Below, in pieces: positions 17,084 to 24,728 of a stretch of 55,469 nt of DNA. Origin of the DNA: Verrucomicrobiia bacterium (GTDB taxonomy: Bacteria; Verrucomicrobiota; Verrucomicrobiia; Verrucomicrobiales; DEV007); assembly GCA_020439995.1 (NCBI GenBank), contig JAGROY010000090.1:1-55469 (forward strand), given 5' to 3'. Within the stretch, counting starts at the first letter, position 1. Each line of letters opens with the position of its first letter. The notes beneath the pieces are model-generated. The model was not told the origin of the DNA, did not search any database, and saw nothing but the letters and a program-made list of their open reading frames with translations. The position numbers were made by a program, and so were the translations under genes.

Positions 17084-17404
17084 GTCCCCGAATAGTCGAT
17101 CTGAGCGAAAAGTGCGATCGGTAAATCCAGAAAATACCGAGGATGGTGACGGTTCTTTTCGCGTTCTAACCTCTTGAGGCAATCCAGTGCACCCATGAAA
17201 TTCAAGGTGCCGATGCCTTTTGAGCAAAAGTTCGAACGATGCGAATATTTCGGAGCTTATCGGGCAAATGCAAACGGATTGAGCGCATTGGTACGGCATC
17301 GGGAAGGCGCAAAAAATAGACAAATCCCGTGCCGCGCTACGCCAGATCGGGACGTATTGGCAAATTGATGCTAAGGATGACGTGAAATCGTTGATCGATC
17401 TGCT
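17084..17404. other. intergenic region between divergent genes
   Basis: This 320-base spacer separates the YjdF-like gene (minus) from the bat operon (plus). It must hold both promoters. I cannot identify convincing -35/-10 elements. Short plus-strand ORFs inside it show no protein features. Confidence 0.4.
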
Positions 17405-18430
17405 GTGAACCTGAATCTCCAGACGGCTGAAATGTTGAACTGGCTCTGGCTGCTGCCGGTGCTGGCGGGGCTGTTTGTGTTCGCATCGCGTAAGCGGCGA
17501 CAGGCGCTTCGGGCCTTTATTGATGCAGGGCTGCTGGAGCGTATCGGCAATTCCGTGAGCCCGGTGCGACGACGTTGGAAGACGGCGCTGCTGCTGGCGT
17601 CGCTGGTTTTTCTGATCATTGCGATGGCGCGGCCGGGCTGGAATCCGAAGGCGCAAACGGTCGAGCGCCGGGGCCGCGATGTCGTTTTCCTGCTGGATGT
17701 GTCGCGCAGTATGCTGGCGGAGGATCTGGCACCGAACCGCATGGAACGGGCGAAATTGGCAATCGGTGATGCGGTGGAGAAGCTCGAAGGAGACCGTGTC
17801 GGGCTCGTTGTATTTGCCGGCACGGCGGTGGTGAAATGCCCGCTGACGCTCGACTACGGGTTCTTTCGCATGATGCTGGAGGAGGTGAGCACGGACAGCA
17901 TCGCCCGTGGCGGCACACTCATCGGCGACGCCTTGCGCAGAGTGCTGGACGATGTGTTCGATGACCAGCTTAAGGAATTTAAAGACGTCATTCTCATTAC
18001 TGATGGCGAGGACCACGACAGCTTCCCCGTGGAGGCTGCGAAGACGGCGGGCGAGCGCGGGGTGCGCCTGCTGGCGATCGGGCTGGGTGATGAAAATGAG
18101 GGCCGCCGGATTCCGCTCACGGACGAGAACGGGCGGAAAACATTTCTCAAGTACGAAGGCCAGGAAGTTTGGACAAAACTGGACGGCGACACCCTGCGCG
18201 AAATGGTCAACGCGACACCCGGCGGCCAGTATTTGAATGTGGCCACAGGGACCATCGATCTGGGCGACGTCTACCAGCGCCTGATCGCATCCGCCGAGAA
18301 GCGTGACCTGGAGTCGAAGACAATCAAGAGCTACGACGAGCGCTTCCAGTTGTTCCTGGGAGTTGCACTCGCGCTCTTGTGTGGTGAAATGTTCATTTCC
18401 GAGCGACTCAGAAAATCACCGACCGCATGA
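17405..18430 (+). CDS. batB: BatB-like vWA-domain membrane protein
   Basis: This 341-residue protein starts at a GTG. An ATG at codon 10 (17432, MLNWLWLLPVL) with GACGG upstream is a strong alternative. TM helices are at about 12-27 and 60-75, and a C-terminal TM is at about 318-333. Between them is a von Willebrand A domain with the metal (MIDAS) motif D-V-S-R-S (98-102), then GGTLIGDA and ILITDGEDHD. Bat proteins of spirochaetes and Bacteroidetes form a membrane complex linked to oxygen or stress tolerance, often with a MoxR ATPase. Here it is the first gene of batB-C-D-E, and no moxR, DUF58 or batA gene precedes it. Its stop overlaps the batC start (ATGA). Confidence 0.85.
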   Translation: MNLNLQTAEMLNWLWLLPVLAGLFVFASRKRRQALRAFIDAGLLERIGNSVSPVRRRWKTALLLASLVFLIIAMARPGWNPKAQTVERRGRDVVFLLDVSRSMLAEDLAPNRMERAKLAIGDAVEKLEGDRVGLVVFAGTAVVKCPLTLDYGFFRMMLEEVSTDSIARGGTLIGDALRRVLDDVFDDQLKEFKDVILITDGEDHDSFPVEAAKTAGERGVRLLAIGLGDENEGRRIPLTDENGRKTFLKYEGQEVWTKLDGDTLREMVNATPGGQYLNVATGTIDLGDVYQRLIASAEKRDLESKTIKSYDERFQLFLGVALALLCGEMFISERLRKSPTA

Positions 18431-20013
18431 AGTTCATCCCCGACACGAGCGATCTTCGCAACTTTGGTAGAAACGGGCTCGCGCTGCTGCTGGCCAGCCT
18501 GCTCATCGCAGCGACGGCGGCGCAGGGAGCGAATGTCTCGGCCTATGCACTGGTGGAAAAGGGCAACGCTGCCTACCAGGCGGGCCGTTACGATGAGGCG
18601 CTGAAGCACTACAATGAGGCGTCGGTGGCGAATCCAGAATCGGCTGAGCTATATTTCAATCGGGGAACCGTGCACTACCAGAAGGGCGACTACGAGGCAG
18701 CGTCCAAGGCCTTCGCCGATGCAGCCGTGCGCGGCAAGGAACCCGCTCTGGAAGCCAATGCGCGTTACAATCAGGGCAACTGCTCGTTTCGCGAAGCCGA
18801 ACGGCAGCGTGACAGTGACTTGAACAAGGCGATCGAGGCCTGCCGCGAAGCAATCGGCCACTACCAGCGGACATTGGAATTGAATCCGGCGATGAAGCAG
18901 GCAGCCGAGAACATCGAGATCGTCCGCCTGTATGTGAAGGCGCTGCTGGACGAGCAGCAGAAGAAACAGGAGGAACAACAACAGCAGGACGACCTCGGCA
19001 AGAAGCTCAAGGAACTGCTGGAGCGGCAGATTGAGGAGATCAAAGGCAGTGACACTCTGAGCAAGGCGCAGCCAGCAGTGGAGGCACCACAAGCCGCCGA
19101 ACCCATTGCTCCCCCTGCTCCAGCAGAGAATGGCGATCCGCTGGCATCCACACAGCCGCAGCTGGGCGAGTCGGCACCTTCTCAGGCTCACCAGTCTGGC
19201 AGCTTTGATACTACCAACGCACCGCAGCCCGCCGCGACGCTGGCACCGCAGGTGGCCAGTGCCGCAAGCGAAGACTGGGCAAAATCGGTCGCCGACCACG
19301 CGGGCAGTCAGAAGACGTTGCAGGATGACACTTCAGCAGTGCTTGAGGGCATGCGCCAGATGGAGGCCCAAATGCAACAGCAAGCGGCCGCCCCGCCGCA
19401 ACCAGGCCAACCGTCACCTGCACCGGCATCGCCCGATCAGAACGAAATGGTGGCGAAGCTGGGCCAGGCCATTGGGCATGTCGATGAATCCGTCAAGGCG
19501 CAGGGAGCAGCAGTGCAGCAGTTTTCAACAGTGACCGCATCGAAGACCGCTCAGGAACAACAGCAGAGCGCAGCTTCCTTTGCATCCGCCCGGCAGCAGC
19601 AGCAGCAGTCGGCGCAACATCTGGCAGAAGCCCTCCAGGCTCTGAGCGATCCCAAGCAGGACGACCAGCAGCAACAACAGGATCAGAACAAGGACGGCGA
19701 TCAAAAGGACGGCGACCAGAAGCAGGATGAGAAGAACCAACAGGGCGACGAAAACAAAGACGACCAACAGGAGAAGAAGGACGGTGGCGAAAACGATGAC
19801 CAGAAGAAAGATGGCGATGAGCAGGAGCCGCGACAGAACAAAGACGGGAAGGAAGGCGAGCAGGGTGACGAGGAGAAAGAGCAGCAGCAACAAAGCGCCC
19901 TCAAGCCTGTGAAAGACTCTGCCGAAGACATTTTGAACGAAGAAAAAGAAAATCAGAAACGTCGTGTGCCCGTGCGAATGGGTGGTGTGCGGCCTGTTGA
20001 AAAAGACTGGTGA
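18427..20013 (+). CDS. batC: BatC-like TPR protein with Gln/Asp/Lys-rich tail
   Basis: This 528-residue protein starts inside the batB stop (ATGA). It has a signal peptide (ALLLASLLIAATAAQGA), then two to three TPR units at about 38-170 (KGNAAYQAGRYDEALKHYNE, LYFNRGTVHYQKGDYEAA). A coiled-coil Q/E helix follows at about 176-210, then a Pro/Ala/Gln-rich spacer. An extreme low-complexity tract of Gln, Asp, Lys, Glu and Asn occupies about 411-490. The C-terminus (NQKRRVPVRMGGVRPVEKDW) is a conserved-looking short motif. It is periplasmic and probably binds BatB/BatD. The tract is long compared with what I recall of BatC proteins. Confidence 0.8.
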   Translation: MKFIPDTSDLRNFGRNGLALLLASLLIAATAAQGANVSAYALVEKGNAAYQAGRYDEALKHYNEASVANPESAELYFNRGTVHYQKGDYEAASKAFADAAVRGKEPALEANARYNQGNCSFREAERQRDSDLNKAIEACREAIGHYQRTLELNPAMKQAAENIEIVRLYVKALLDEQQKKQEEQQQQDDLGKKLKELLERQIEEIKGSDTLSKAQPAVEAPQAAEPIAPPAPAENGDPLASTQPQLGESAPSQAHQSGSFDTTNAPQPAATLAPQVASAASEDWAKSVADHAGSQKTLQDDTSAVLEGMRQMEAQMQQQAAAPPQPGQPSPAPASPDQNEMVAKLGQAIGHVDESVKAQGAAVQQFSTVTASKTAQEQQQSAASFASARQQQQQSAQHLAEALQALSDPKQDDQQQQQDQNKDGDQKDGDQKQDEKNQQGDENKDDQQEKKDGGENDDQKKDGDEQEPRQNKDGKEGEQGDEEKEQQQQSALKPVKDSAEDILNEEKENQKRRVPVRMGGVRPVEKDW

Positions 20014-21800
20014 TGACGGGAAACGCGCGATTCATAACAGGCTGGAAAGCCTCACTGCTGGTGCCGCTCTGGCTGATCATTGCCGGAGCAGCAGCACTGG
20101 CCCAAAATATCTCAGCCCGGGCAGCGGTGAGTGCGAATTCCGCATTTGTCGGCGAAGGCATTCGCTTCCAGATTCAGATCGAAGGCAGTGACAAGCCTGA
20201 CCAGCCGGATCTCTCGGGCATCACAGACTTCAGTGTGAAGGCGGATGGCGGCGGGCCGCGCAACAGCTCCTCGACAACAATCATCAATGGCCAGATCACG
20301 CGGCAAGAGAGCCACGGCTACATCTTCAGCTACGTGATTACCCCCAAACGCGAAGGAGCTCTAACAATTCCACCCATTACCATCACTGCCGATGGCGCAA
20401 CCACCCGTACCAATGGCGTTCGCATCCAGGCAAACAAGCCCGTGGAGGCGGAGAATTTTAAATTGCGTGCCAGCCTGTCGCGCAATGTCGCCTATGTGGG
20501 CGAGCCGGTCATTCTTGAGATCGTTTTTTACTACAATGCTAGTGTGCAGCGTCCGAATCTGGAATTGCCCGCGCTGGAGACCGGAGATTTTGAGGTATAC
20601 GATCTGGATGATGAGGACACCGACCAGCAGAACAAGATTCAGGAACTCAACGGCAAGCAATTCCACACCATGCGGCTGCGCAAAGCCGTGGTGCCAAAGG
20701 AAGTGGGCAAAGTGACCCTGCCACCTGCAACGATCGCATTTCAGGGGCAAAGCGGCACCGAGATCGTTCGCGATTTCTTTGGCGGCAGACGGCAGCAGCC
20801 GAAGTGGTCGCGCTTCGTCGTCCCATCGAACGAAGAAACCCTGGAAGTGCGCGCATTGCCCGCCGCCGGACAGCCCAAGGGCTTTGCCGGGCACATCGGC
20901 GAATATCAGATCAGAGCCACGGCCGCGCCGCTGGAAGTGAACGTCGGCGATCCCATCACCCTGACAGTAGCCCTGTCCGGCCCGCCTTATCTTGAGCACG
21001 TGAACCTTCCTTCCCTGCACCTGCAGGATGCATTGACCCGCGAGTTCAAGGTTCCAGAGGAAATGGACGATGGCACCGTGAATGGCAACTTCAAGGTCTT
21101 CACCCAGACCATCCGCGCCACCAGCGCCAATGTTACCGAGATCCCGCCCATCGAGCTGCCCTACTTCGACAGCGATTCCGGCAAATATGAGATCGCAAAG
21201 TCGCAACCGATCCCAATTGTCGTGAAGGCGACCAACGTGGTCACTGCGGATGACGCCGAAGGTCTCGGCCCCGTGCAGGCCGGCGCCAGCCAGGTCGAAG
21301 CATGGTCGCGCGGCATCGCCCACAATTACGAGGACATGGACGTGCTCAAGAATCAGCGGTTTGATTTGATGCGATGGCTGACCGCACCTGCCACGGTAGC
21401 AATGTTAGGTGGCTTTCCCGTCCTCTACGGCATCCTGCTCACGCTCACCAATGCCCGCCGCCGCCGCGAAGCGGATCCCAGCAAGGCGCGCGCGCGCAAA
21501 GCACTTGGCGAATTGCAGCGCGACCTGAAAGGCGCCGCAGACTCCAATGCTGTGCTGGAAGTTTTCCGCAACTACCTCGGCAGTAAACTCAAGGTACCAC
21601 CGGGTGCCCTGACATTCCGCGATGTCGCGCAGCCACTGGAATCGGAAGGTATACCCAGCGAAACCATGACCGCGATCAAGGCTGTGTTCGACCACTGCGA
21701 AGCCAGCCGCTACGCCGGTGGCGCTTCCGCTGACGACACATCAGCTCTCGGCACCCAGGTGCTGGAACTCGCCCAAACTTTGGAAAGGAGGCTTAAGTGA
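20013..21800 (+). CDS. batD: BatD-like oxygen-tolerance protein
   Basis: This 595-residue protein starts at the ATG that shares one base with the batC stop (TGATG). A GTG one codon earlier is also possible. It has a signal peptide (LLVPLWLIIAGAAALAQ), then several beta-rich Ig-like modules characteristic of BatD (ARAAVSANSAFVGEGIRFQI, ASLSRNVAYVGEPVILEI, ATAAPLEVNVGDPITLTV). One TM is near 455-475 and a cytoplasmic helical tail of about 120 residues follows. In the family it is an extracytoplasmic partner of BatA/B. It overlaps batE by four bases. Confidence 0.85.
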   Translation: MTGNARFITGWKASLLVPLWLIIAGAAALAQNISARAAVSANSAFVGEGIRFQIQIEGSDKPDQPDLSGITDFSVKADGGGPRNSSSTTIINGQITRQESHGYIFSYVITPKREGALTIPPITITADGATTRTNGVRIQANKPVEAENFKLRASLSRNVAYVGEPVILEIVFYYNASVQRPNLELPALETGDFEVYDLDDEDTDQQNKIQELNGKQFHTMRLRKAVVPKEVGKVTLPPATIAFQGQSGTEIVRDFFGGRRQQPKWSRFVVPSNEETLEVRALPAAGQPKGFAGHIGEYQIRATAAPLEVNVGDPITLTVALSGPPYLEHVNLPSLHLQDALTREFKVPEEMDDGTVNGNFKVFTQTIRATSANVTEIPPIELPYFDSDSGKYEIAKSQPIPIVVKATNVVTADDAEGLGPVQAGASQVEAWSRGIAHNYEDMDVLKNQRFDLMRWLTAPATVAMLGGFPVLYGILLTLTNARRRREADPSKARARKALGELQRDLKGAADSNAVLEVFRNYLGSKLKVPPGALTFRDVAQPLESEGIPSETMTAIKAVFDHCEASRYAGGASADDTSALGTQVLELAQTLERRLK

Positions 21801-22627
21801 AATCGTTACAGCGCATCCTCGGAATCTTCCTCTTTTCGCTCGTTTCTGTATCCGCAGTCGCAGACGACGCACCGGCTAAGCTGTCCGCACCCGAGATCAG
21901 CGACCTCTTCAGCCAGGGTAAAGAATTCTTCCGTCAGGCAAACGAGACTGCCGCCACTGACAACACAGCCGCCCGCGAACTCTACCAGAAGGCAGCCCTT
22001 CGGTTCGAACGCATCGCCAGCGAAGGCGGTATCGACAACGGCAAGCTTTACTACAACATCGGCAACGCCTACTTCCGCATGAAGGACATTGGCCGCGCCA
22101 TATTGAACTATCGCCGGGCCGAACTCTACGCGCCCAACGATCCCAACCTGCAGCAGAACCTCGCCTACGCTCTGCAACGCAGGCAGGACGAAGTCGAAGT
22201 GGAGGCACAGCGCAAAATCATGCACACCCTGTTTTTCTGGCACTACGATATCTCCGCGCACACCCGGGCATGGATGTTTGCAGGTGCCTTCGCCTCCGCA
22301 TGGGTGTTCGCAACGCTGCTTCTGTTCACTCGTCGACCATGGATGAAGTGGGTCGCGGGAGTTTCAGCCGTCGTCGCAGTAACACTACTCGCCTCGCTCA
22401 TCATTGAAGCCGGAACCTCCGCCAAAAACCGGAATGGCGTTATCATCGCCGAATCCACCATCGCCCGCAAAGGCGACAGCACCAGCTACGAACCCAGCTT
22501 CCAGGATCCGCTCCACGCTGGCACCGAGTTCCGCCTCCTCGAAGACCGTGGCACCTGGCTCAACATCGCCCTGGCCGACGGCCGCCAGTGCTGGCTCACC
22601 AGCCAGGATGTCGAGCTTGTGAGGTAG
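21797..22627 (+). CDS. batE: BatE-like TPR/SH3 membrane protein
   Basis: This 276-residue protein begins with GTG at 21797 inside GTGA, overlapping the batD stop. The perfect AAAGGAGG five bases upstream supports this start. It has a signal peptide to about residue 22, a TPR region (GKLYYNIGNAYFRMKDIGRAILNYRRAE), two TM helices at about 155-200 and a C-terminal SH3-like domain (AGTEFRLLEDRGTWLNIALADGR cut short here, then CWLTSQDVELV). It is the last gene of the operon and is followed by interleaved inverted repeats. Confidence 0.82.
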   Translation: MKSLQRILGIFLFSLVSVSAVADDAPAKLSAPEISDLFSQGKEFFRQANETAATDNTAARELYQKAALRFERIASEGGIDNGKLYYNIGNAYFRMKDIGRAILNYRRAELYAPNDPNLQQNLAYALQRRQDEVEVEAQRKIMHTLFFWHYDISAHTRAWMFAGAFASAWVFATLLLFTRRPWMKWVAGVSAVVAVTLLASLIIEAGTSAKNRNGVIIAESTIARKGDSTSYEPSFQDPLHAGTEFRLLEDRGTWLNIALADGRQCWLTSQDVELVR

Positions 22628-23235
22628 ATCCAAAGTAGTTTGAGCTTTAGCTCGACATGGAAGAATCAAGCTAAAGCCTTACTCTTCCATCTACTGCCCC
22701 GTTAAGGTCCCGGTCATAGGTGTAGCTGAGGGATAGGCCAGGATGTCGTGCTTGCGCTGGCCTTCTTCATTGCGTCCGTGGAGAAAATGGCACAGTTCGG
22801 AACAGAAAGAGTCGCTGGGAGCGGCTCAGCGTCCCTCCGCCGGGCCTTGCCAAACACCTGAGGGAAGAGGTTGACCAGCGAGTGACATTTGATACCTTCA
22901 CTGAGTTCTCAGTCGGCGTTTTTAAGCGAGCCTCACACTGCGCAGCTCACGCGCCATCTTCACATTCAAAGTCCTTACACTGCACTGTCTTCTAATCTGA
23001 AACTGAGCGTCCAGAATGCCCAAACACGGCTTCTCCATTACGAGATTACGAGCCGGTGCAAAAGCAGCCGCTAAGCAATGAGAATGTTCGCTCTCGGGAG
23101 CGGTGAATCGGATGGTGGTGGCCCTGCATGTCGCACTGACCGGATTTGACTGGACCGAGTGACATTGTCGGTAGCCAGTACGGAGGAGGAATGGAAAGAG
23201 TTTTCACTCCGGGAATTTTGTGAGAGAGTTCGCAA
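22628..23235. other. intergenic region, 608 bases
   Basis: The left part holds the repeat at 22639-22690. A minus-strand stretch near 22690-22800 reads ELCHFLHGRNEEGQRKHDIL without start or stop context and may be the remnant of a lost gene; I do not recognise it. The rest shows no gene. The promoter of the downstream membrane protein should lie near 23150-23220, where GGAGGAGGAATGG also occurs. Confidence 0.4.
22639..22690. repeat. interleaved inverted repeats after the bat operon
   Basis: Arm A1 (22644-22652, GCTTTAGCT) pairs with A2 (22669-22677, AGCTAAAGC). Arm B1 (22657-22664, ATGGAAGA) pairs with B2 (22683-22690, TCTTCCAT). The order A1-B1-A2-B2 means the two stems cannot both form as simple hairpins. 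A1 is also half of a local TTGAGCT/AGCTCGA palindrome shared with 16410. It is probably an interspersed element and possibly the bat operon terminator. Confidence 0.55.
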
Positions 23236-24213
23236 ATGAGCCGTGCTGAAATTGAGTATATGCAGCCAGTGACGCTGGCGATGGATCGCACGAGACGGAT
23301 ATTGTTCCAGCCTTTCGACATTGCCAAGTGGTTCGCGCTGGGATTCACCGCGTGGCTGGCCCAGCTGCTTGAGGGAGGAGGCGGGTCGGTGTCCTACCGG
23401 CAAAACTTTGACGGCTCGGGAGGGAAGGTCTCATTCAATGGATGGGAGGATGTTAAGCTTCAGGCCGAGCAGGCGTTGGATGGGTTAGGGACTCAGCTTA
23501 GCTGGATCATTCCGGTTGCCATTGTTTTGGTGCTGTTGGCTCTTGCTGTTGGTGTCGCGTTGTTGTGGCTGAGTTCGCGTGGCAAGTTTATGTTTCTGGA
23601 CAACGTGGTTCACAACCGGGCACTGGTAAAACAGCCGTGGCATCAGTTCCGCATGCAAGGCCACTCGTTATTTTGGTGGAGGCTCGTATTCTACATTCTT
23701 GTTGGCTCGGTGTTTCTCACGATCACCGGGGTGGCAGGTTTCTTTCTCATTCCCAGTTTTGACGCGAACGACTTCAGGCCCGAGTGGATTGCTGGGGTCG
23801 TGGCTGGCGTGACCGCATTGGTTCTCAGCGGCATGGCCCTCACCTATGTGTCCTTTTTGCTCAACGCCTTTGTGGTGCCGATCATGTTCAAGCATTCTCT
23901 TTCCGCCACAGCAGCCTGGGGCCGGGTAATCGCATTGCACGGTGAGCAGCTCGGCGCGATCATCCTTTTTGCCCTGATGAGACTGGTGCTCGCGATTGTA
24001 TCGGTGCTCGTGATTTTTCTTCTGGTCATCTTCACTTGCTGCATCGGTGGAATTATCCTCGCAATTCCATACCTGGGCACCGTCGCTCTCCTGCCGATGT
24101 TTGTTTTCTTCCAGTCGCTGTCGCTCGAGTTTCTGCGTCAGTTCGGCCCAGAATTCGATGTATGGGAACGCTTAGAAGGCGGTCCGGACAGCCCGCCATC
24201 ATTGCCCTCATGA
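23236..24213 (+). CDS. polytopic membrane protein of unknown function
   Basis: This 325-residue protein has about six TM helices (around 100-125, 150-180, 185-215, 240-275, 275-305). It has a short cytosolic N-terminus (MSRAEIEYMQPVTLAMDRTRRILFQPFDIAKWFALGF, here given only as an indication of a FDIAKWF-type motif) and the G/F-rich loop LLEGGGGS. The layout resembles DUF7544 or glycerophosphodiesterase membrane-domain proteins, which I recall from this phylum. No catalytic motif is seen. It lies upstream of the BlaI palindrome but is probably not part of that unit. Confidence 0.7.
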   Translation: MSRAEIEYMQPVTLAMDRTRRILFQPFDIAKWFALGFTAWLAQLLEGGGGSVSYRQNFDGSGGKVSFNGWEDVKLQAEQALDGLGTQLSWIIPVAIVLVLLALAVGVALLWLSSRGKFMFLDNVVHNRALVKQPWHQFRMQGHSLFWWRLVFYILVGSVFLTITGVAGFFLIPSFDANDFRPEWIAGVVAGVTALVLSGMALTYVSFLLNAFVVPIMFKHSLSATAAWGRVIALHGEQLGAIILFALMRLVLAIVSVLVIFLLVIFTCCIGGIILAIPYLGTVALLPMFVFFQSLSLEFLRQFGPEFDVWERLEGGPDSPPSLPS

Positions 24214-24259
24214 AAAGGCGATGGGAATGATTCAAGTCGGTCACTTAGCGCGGTCGTGG

Positions 24260-24310
24260 GCATGCTACCAAATTTTTAGTAGACAGTCTACTAAAAACTT
24301 GGTAGCATGC
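24260..24310. promoter_or_regulatory. 51-bp near-perfect palindrome, probable BlaI operator
   Basis: Two 25-bp arms (24260-24284 and 24286-24310) are complementary at 24 of 25 positions around a central A. The core TTAGTAGAC-A-GTCTACTAA contains the TAGTA/TACTA half-sites expected of BlaI/MecI-type winged-helix repressors. It ends four bases before the blaI ATG, so repressor bound here would block transcription of its own gene. There is no room for a normal Shine-Dalgarno between it and the ATG, which suggests a very short leader or leaderless message. Confidence 0.8.
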
Positions 24311-24314
24311 CGCG

Positions 24315-24725
24315 ATGAAGAAGAAACCGGGATCATCGAATGCAGGGAATTTGCCCAGACCAACGGGCAGGGAATTGGAAATCGTTCAGGTTTTGTGGGA
24401 GCGGGAACCGGCCACAGTTCGTCAGGTTTTTGAGTCGCTCAACGCGGGACGTAAGGAGTCGCTGGCCTACACCACGGTGCTGAGGTTCCTGCAAATCATG
24501 ACGGAAAAAGGCCTGGTCACCCGTGAAGTCACGGATCGCACGCACGTTTATCGGGCCAGCGTTCCCGCAGAACGAACGAAACGCCAGCTGGCTCACGATT
24601 TGCTGGAGCGTGTGTTCAAAGGCTCCGCCCGCGAGCTGGTGCAGCATGCACTGGGAGGCCGTGAGGTGAGCCCTGAGGAACTCGCGGAAATTCGGAAACT
24701 GGTCGAAAAACTGGAGGATCGTTAA
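24315..24725 (+). CDS. blaI: BlaI/MecI-family transcriptional repressor
   Basis: This 136-residue protein has a winged helix at about 15-82. PTGRELEIVQVLWEREPATV is the first helix, and TVLRFLQIMTEKGLVTREV is the recognition helix and wing. A C-terminal dimerisation helix follows (KRQLAHDLLERVFKGSARELVQHAL). Such repressors bind TAGTA/TACTA palindromes and are inactivated by proteolysis triggered by a BlaR1-type sensor. It lies directly after the palindrome at 24260-24310 and three bases before the blaR1-like gene. It probably regulates its own operon; no beta-lactamase gene is present here. Confidence 0.9.
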   Translation: MKKKPGSSNAGNLPRPTGRELEIVQVLWEREPATVRQVFESLNAGRKESLAYTTVLRFLQIMTEKGLVTREVTDRTHVYRASVPAERTKRQLAHDLLERVFKGSARELVQHALGGREVSPEELAEIRKLVEKLEDR

Positions 24726-24728
24726 GCG

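Noticed and set aside
17084..18016. Long N-terminal extension of the YjdF-like frame, antisense to batB
   Set aside because: Arg/His/Gln-rich shadow of the bat operon; the true protein starts at the ATG at 17083 with a TM helix.
19525..19893. Leu/Val-rich minus-strand ORF resembling a membrane protein
   Set aside because: It is the complement of the Gln/Asp/Lys codon tract of batC, which gives Leu/Val/Phe artefactually.
20361..21323. 320-codon minus-strand ORF opposite batD
   Set aside because: Gly/His/Gln-rich shadow frame with no motif; batD on the other strand is clear.
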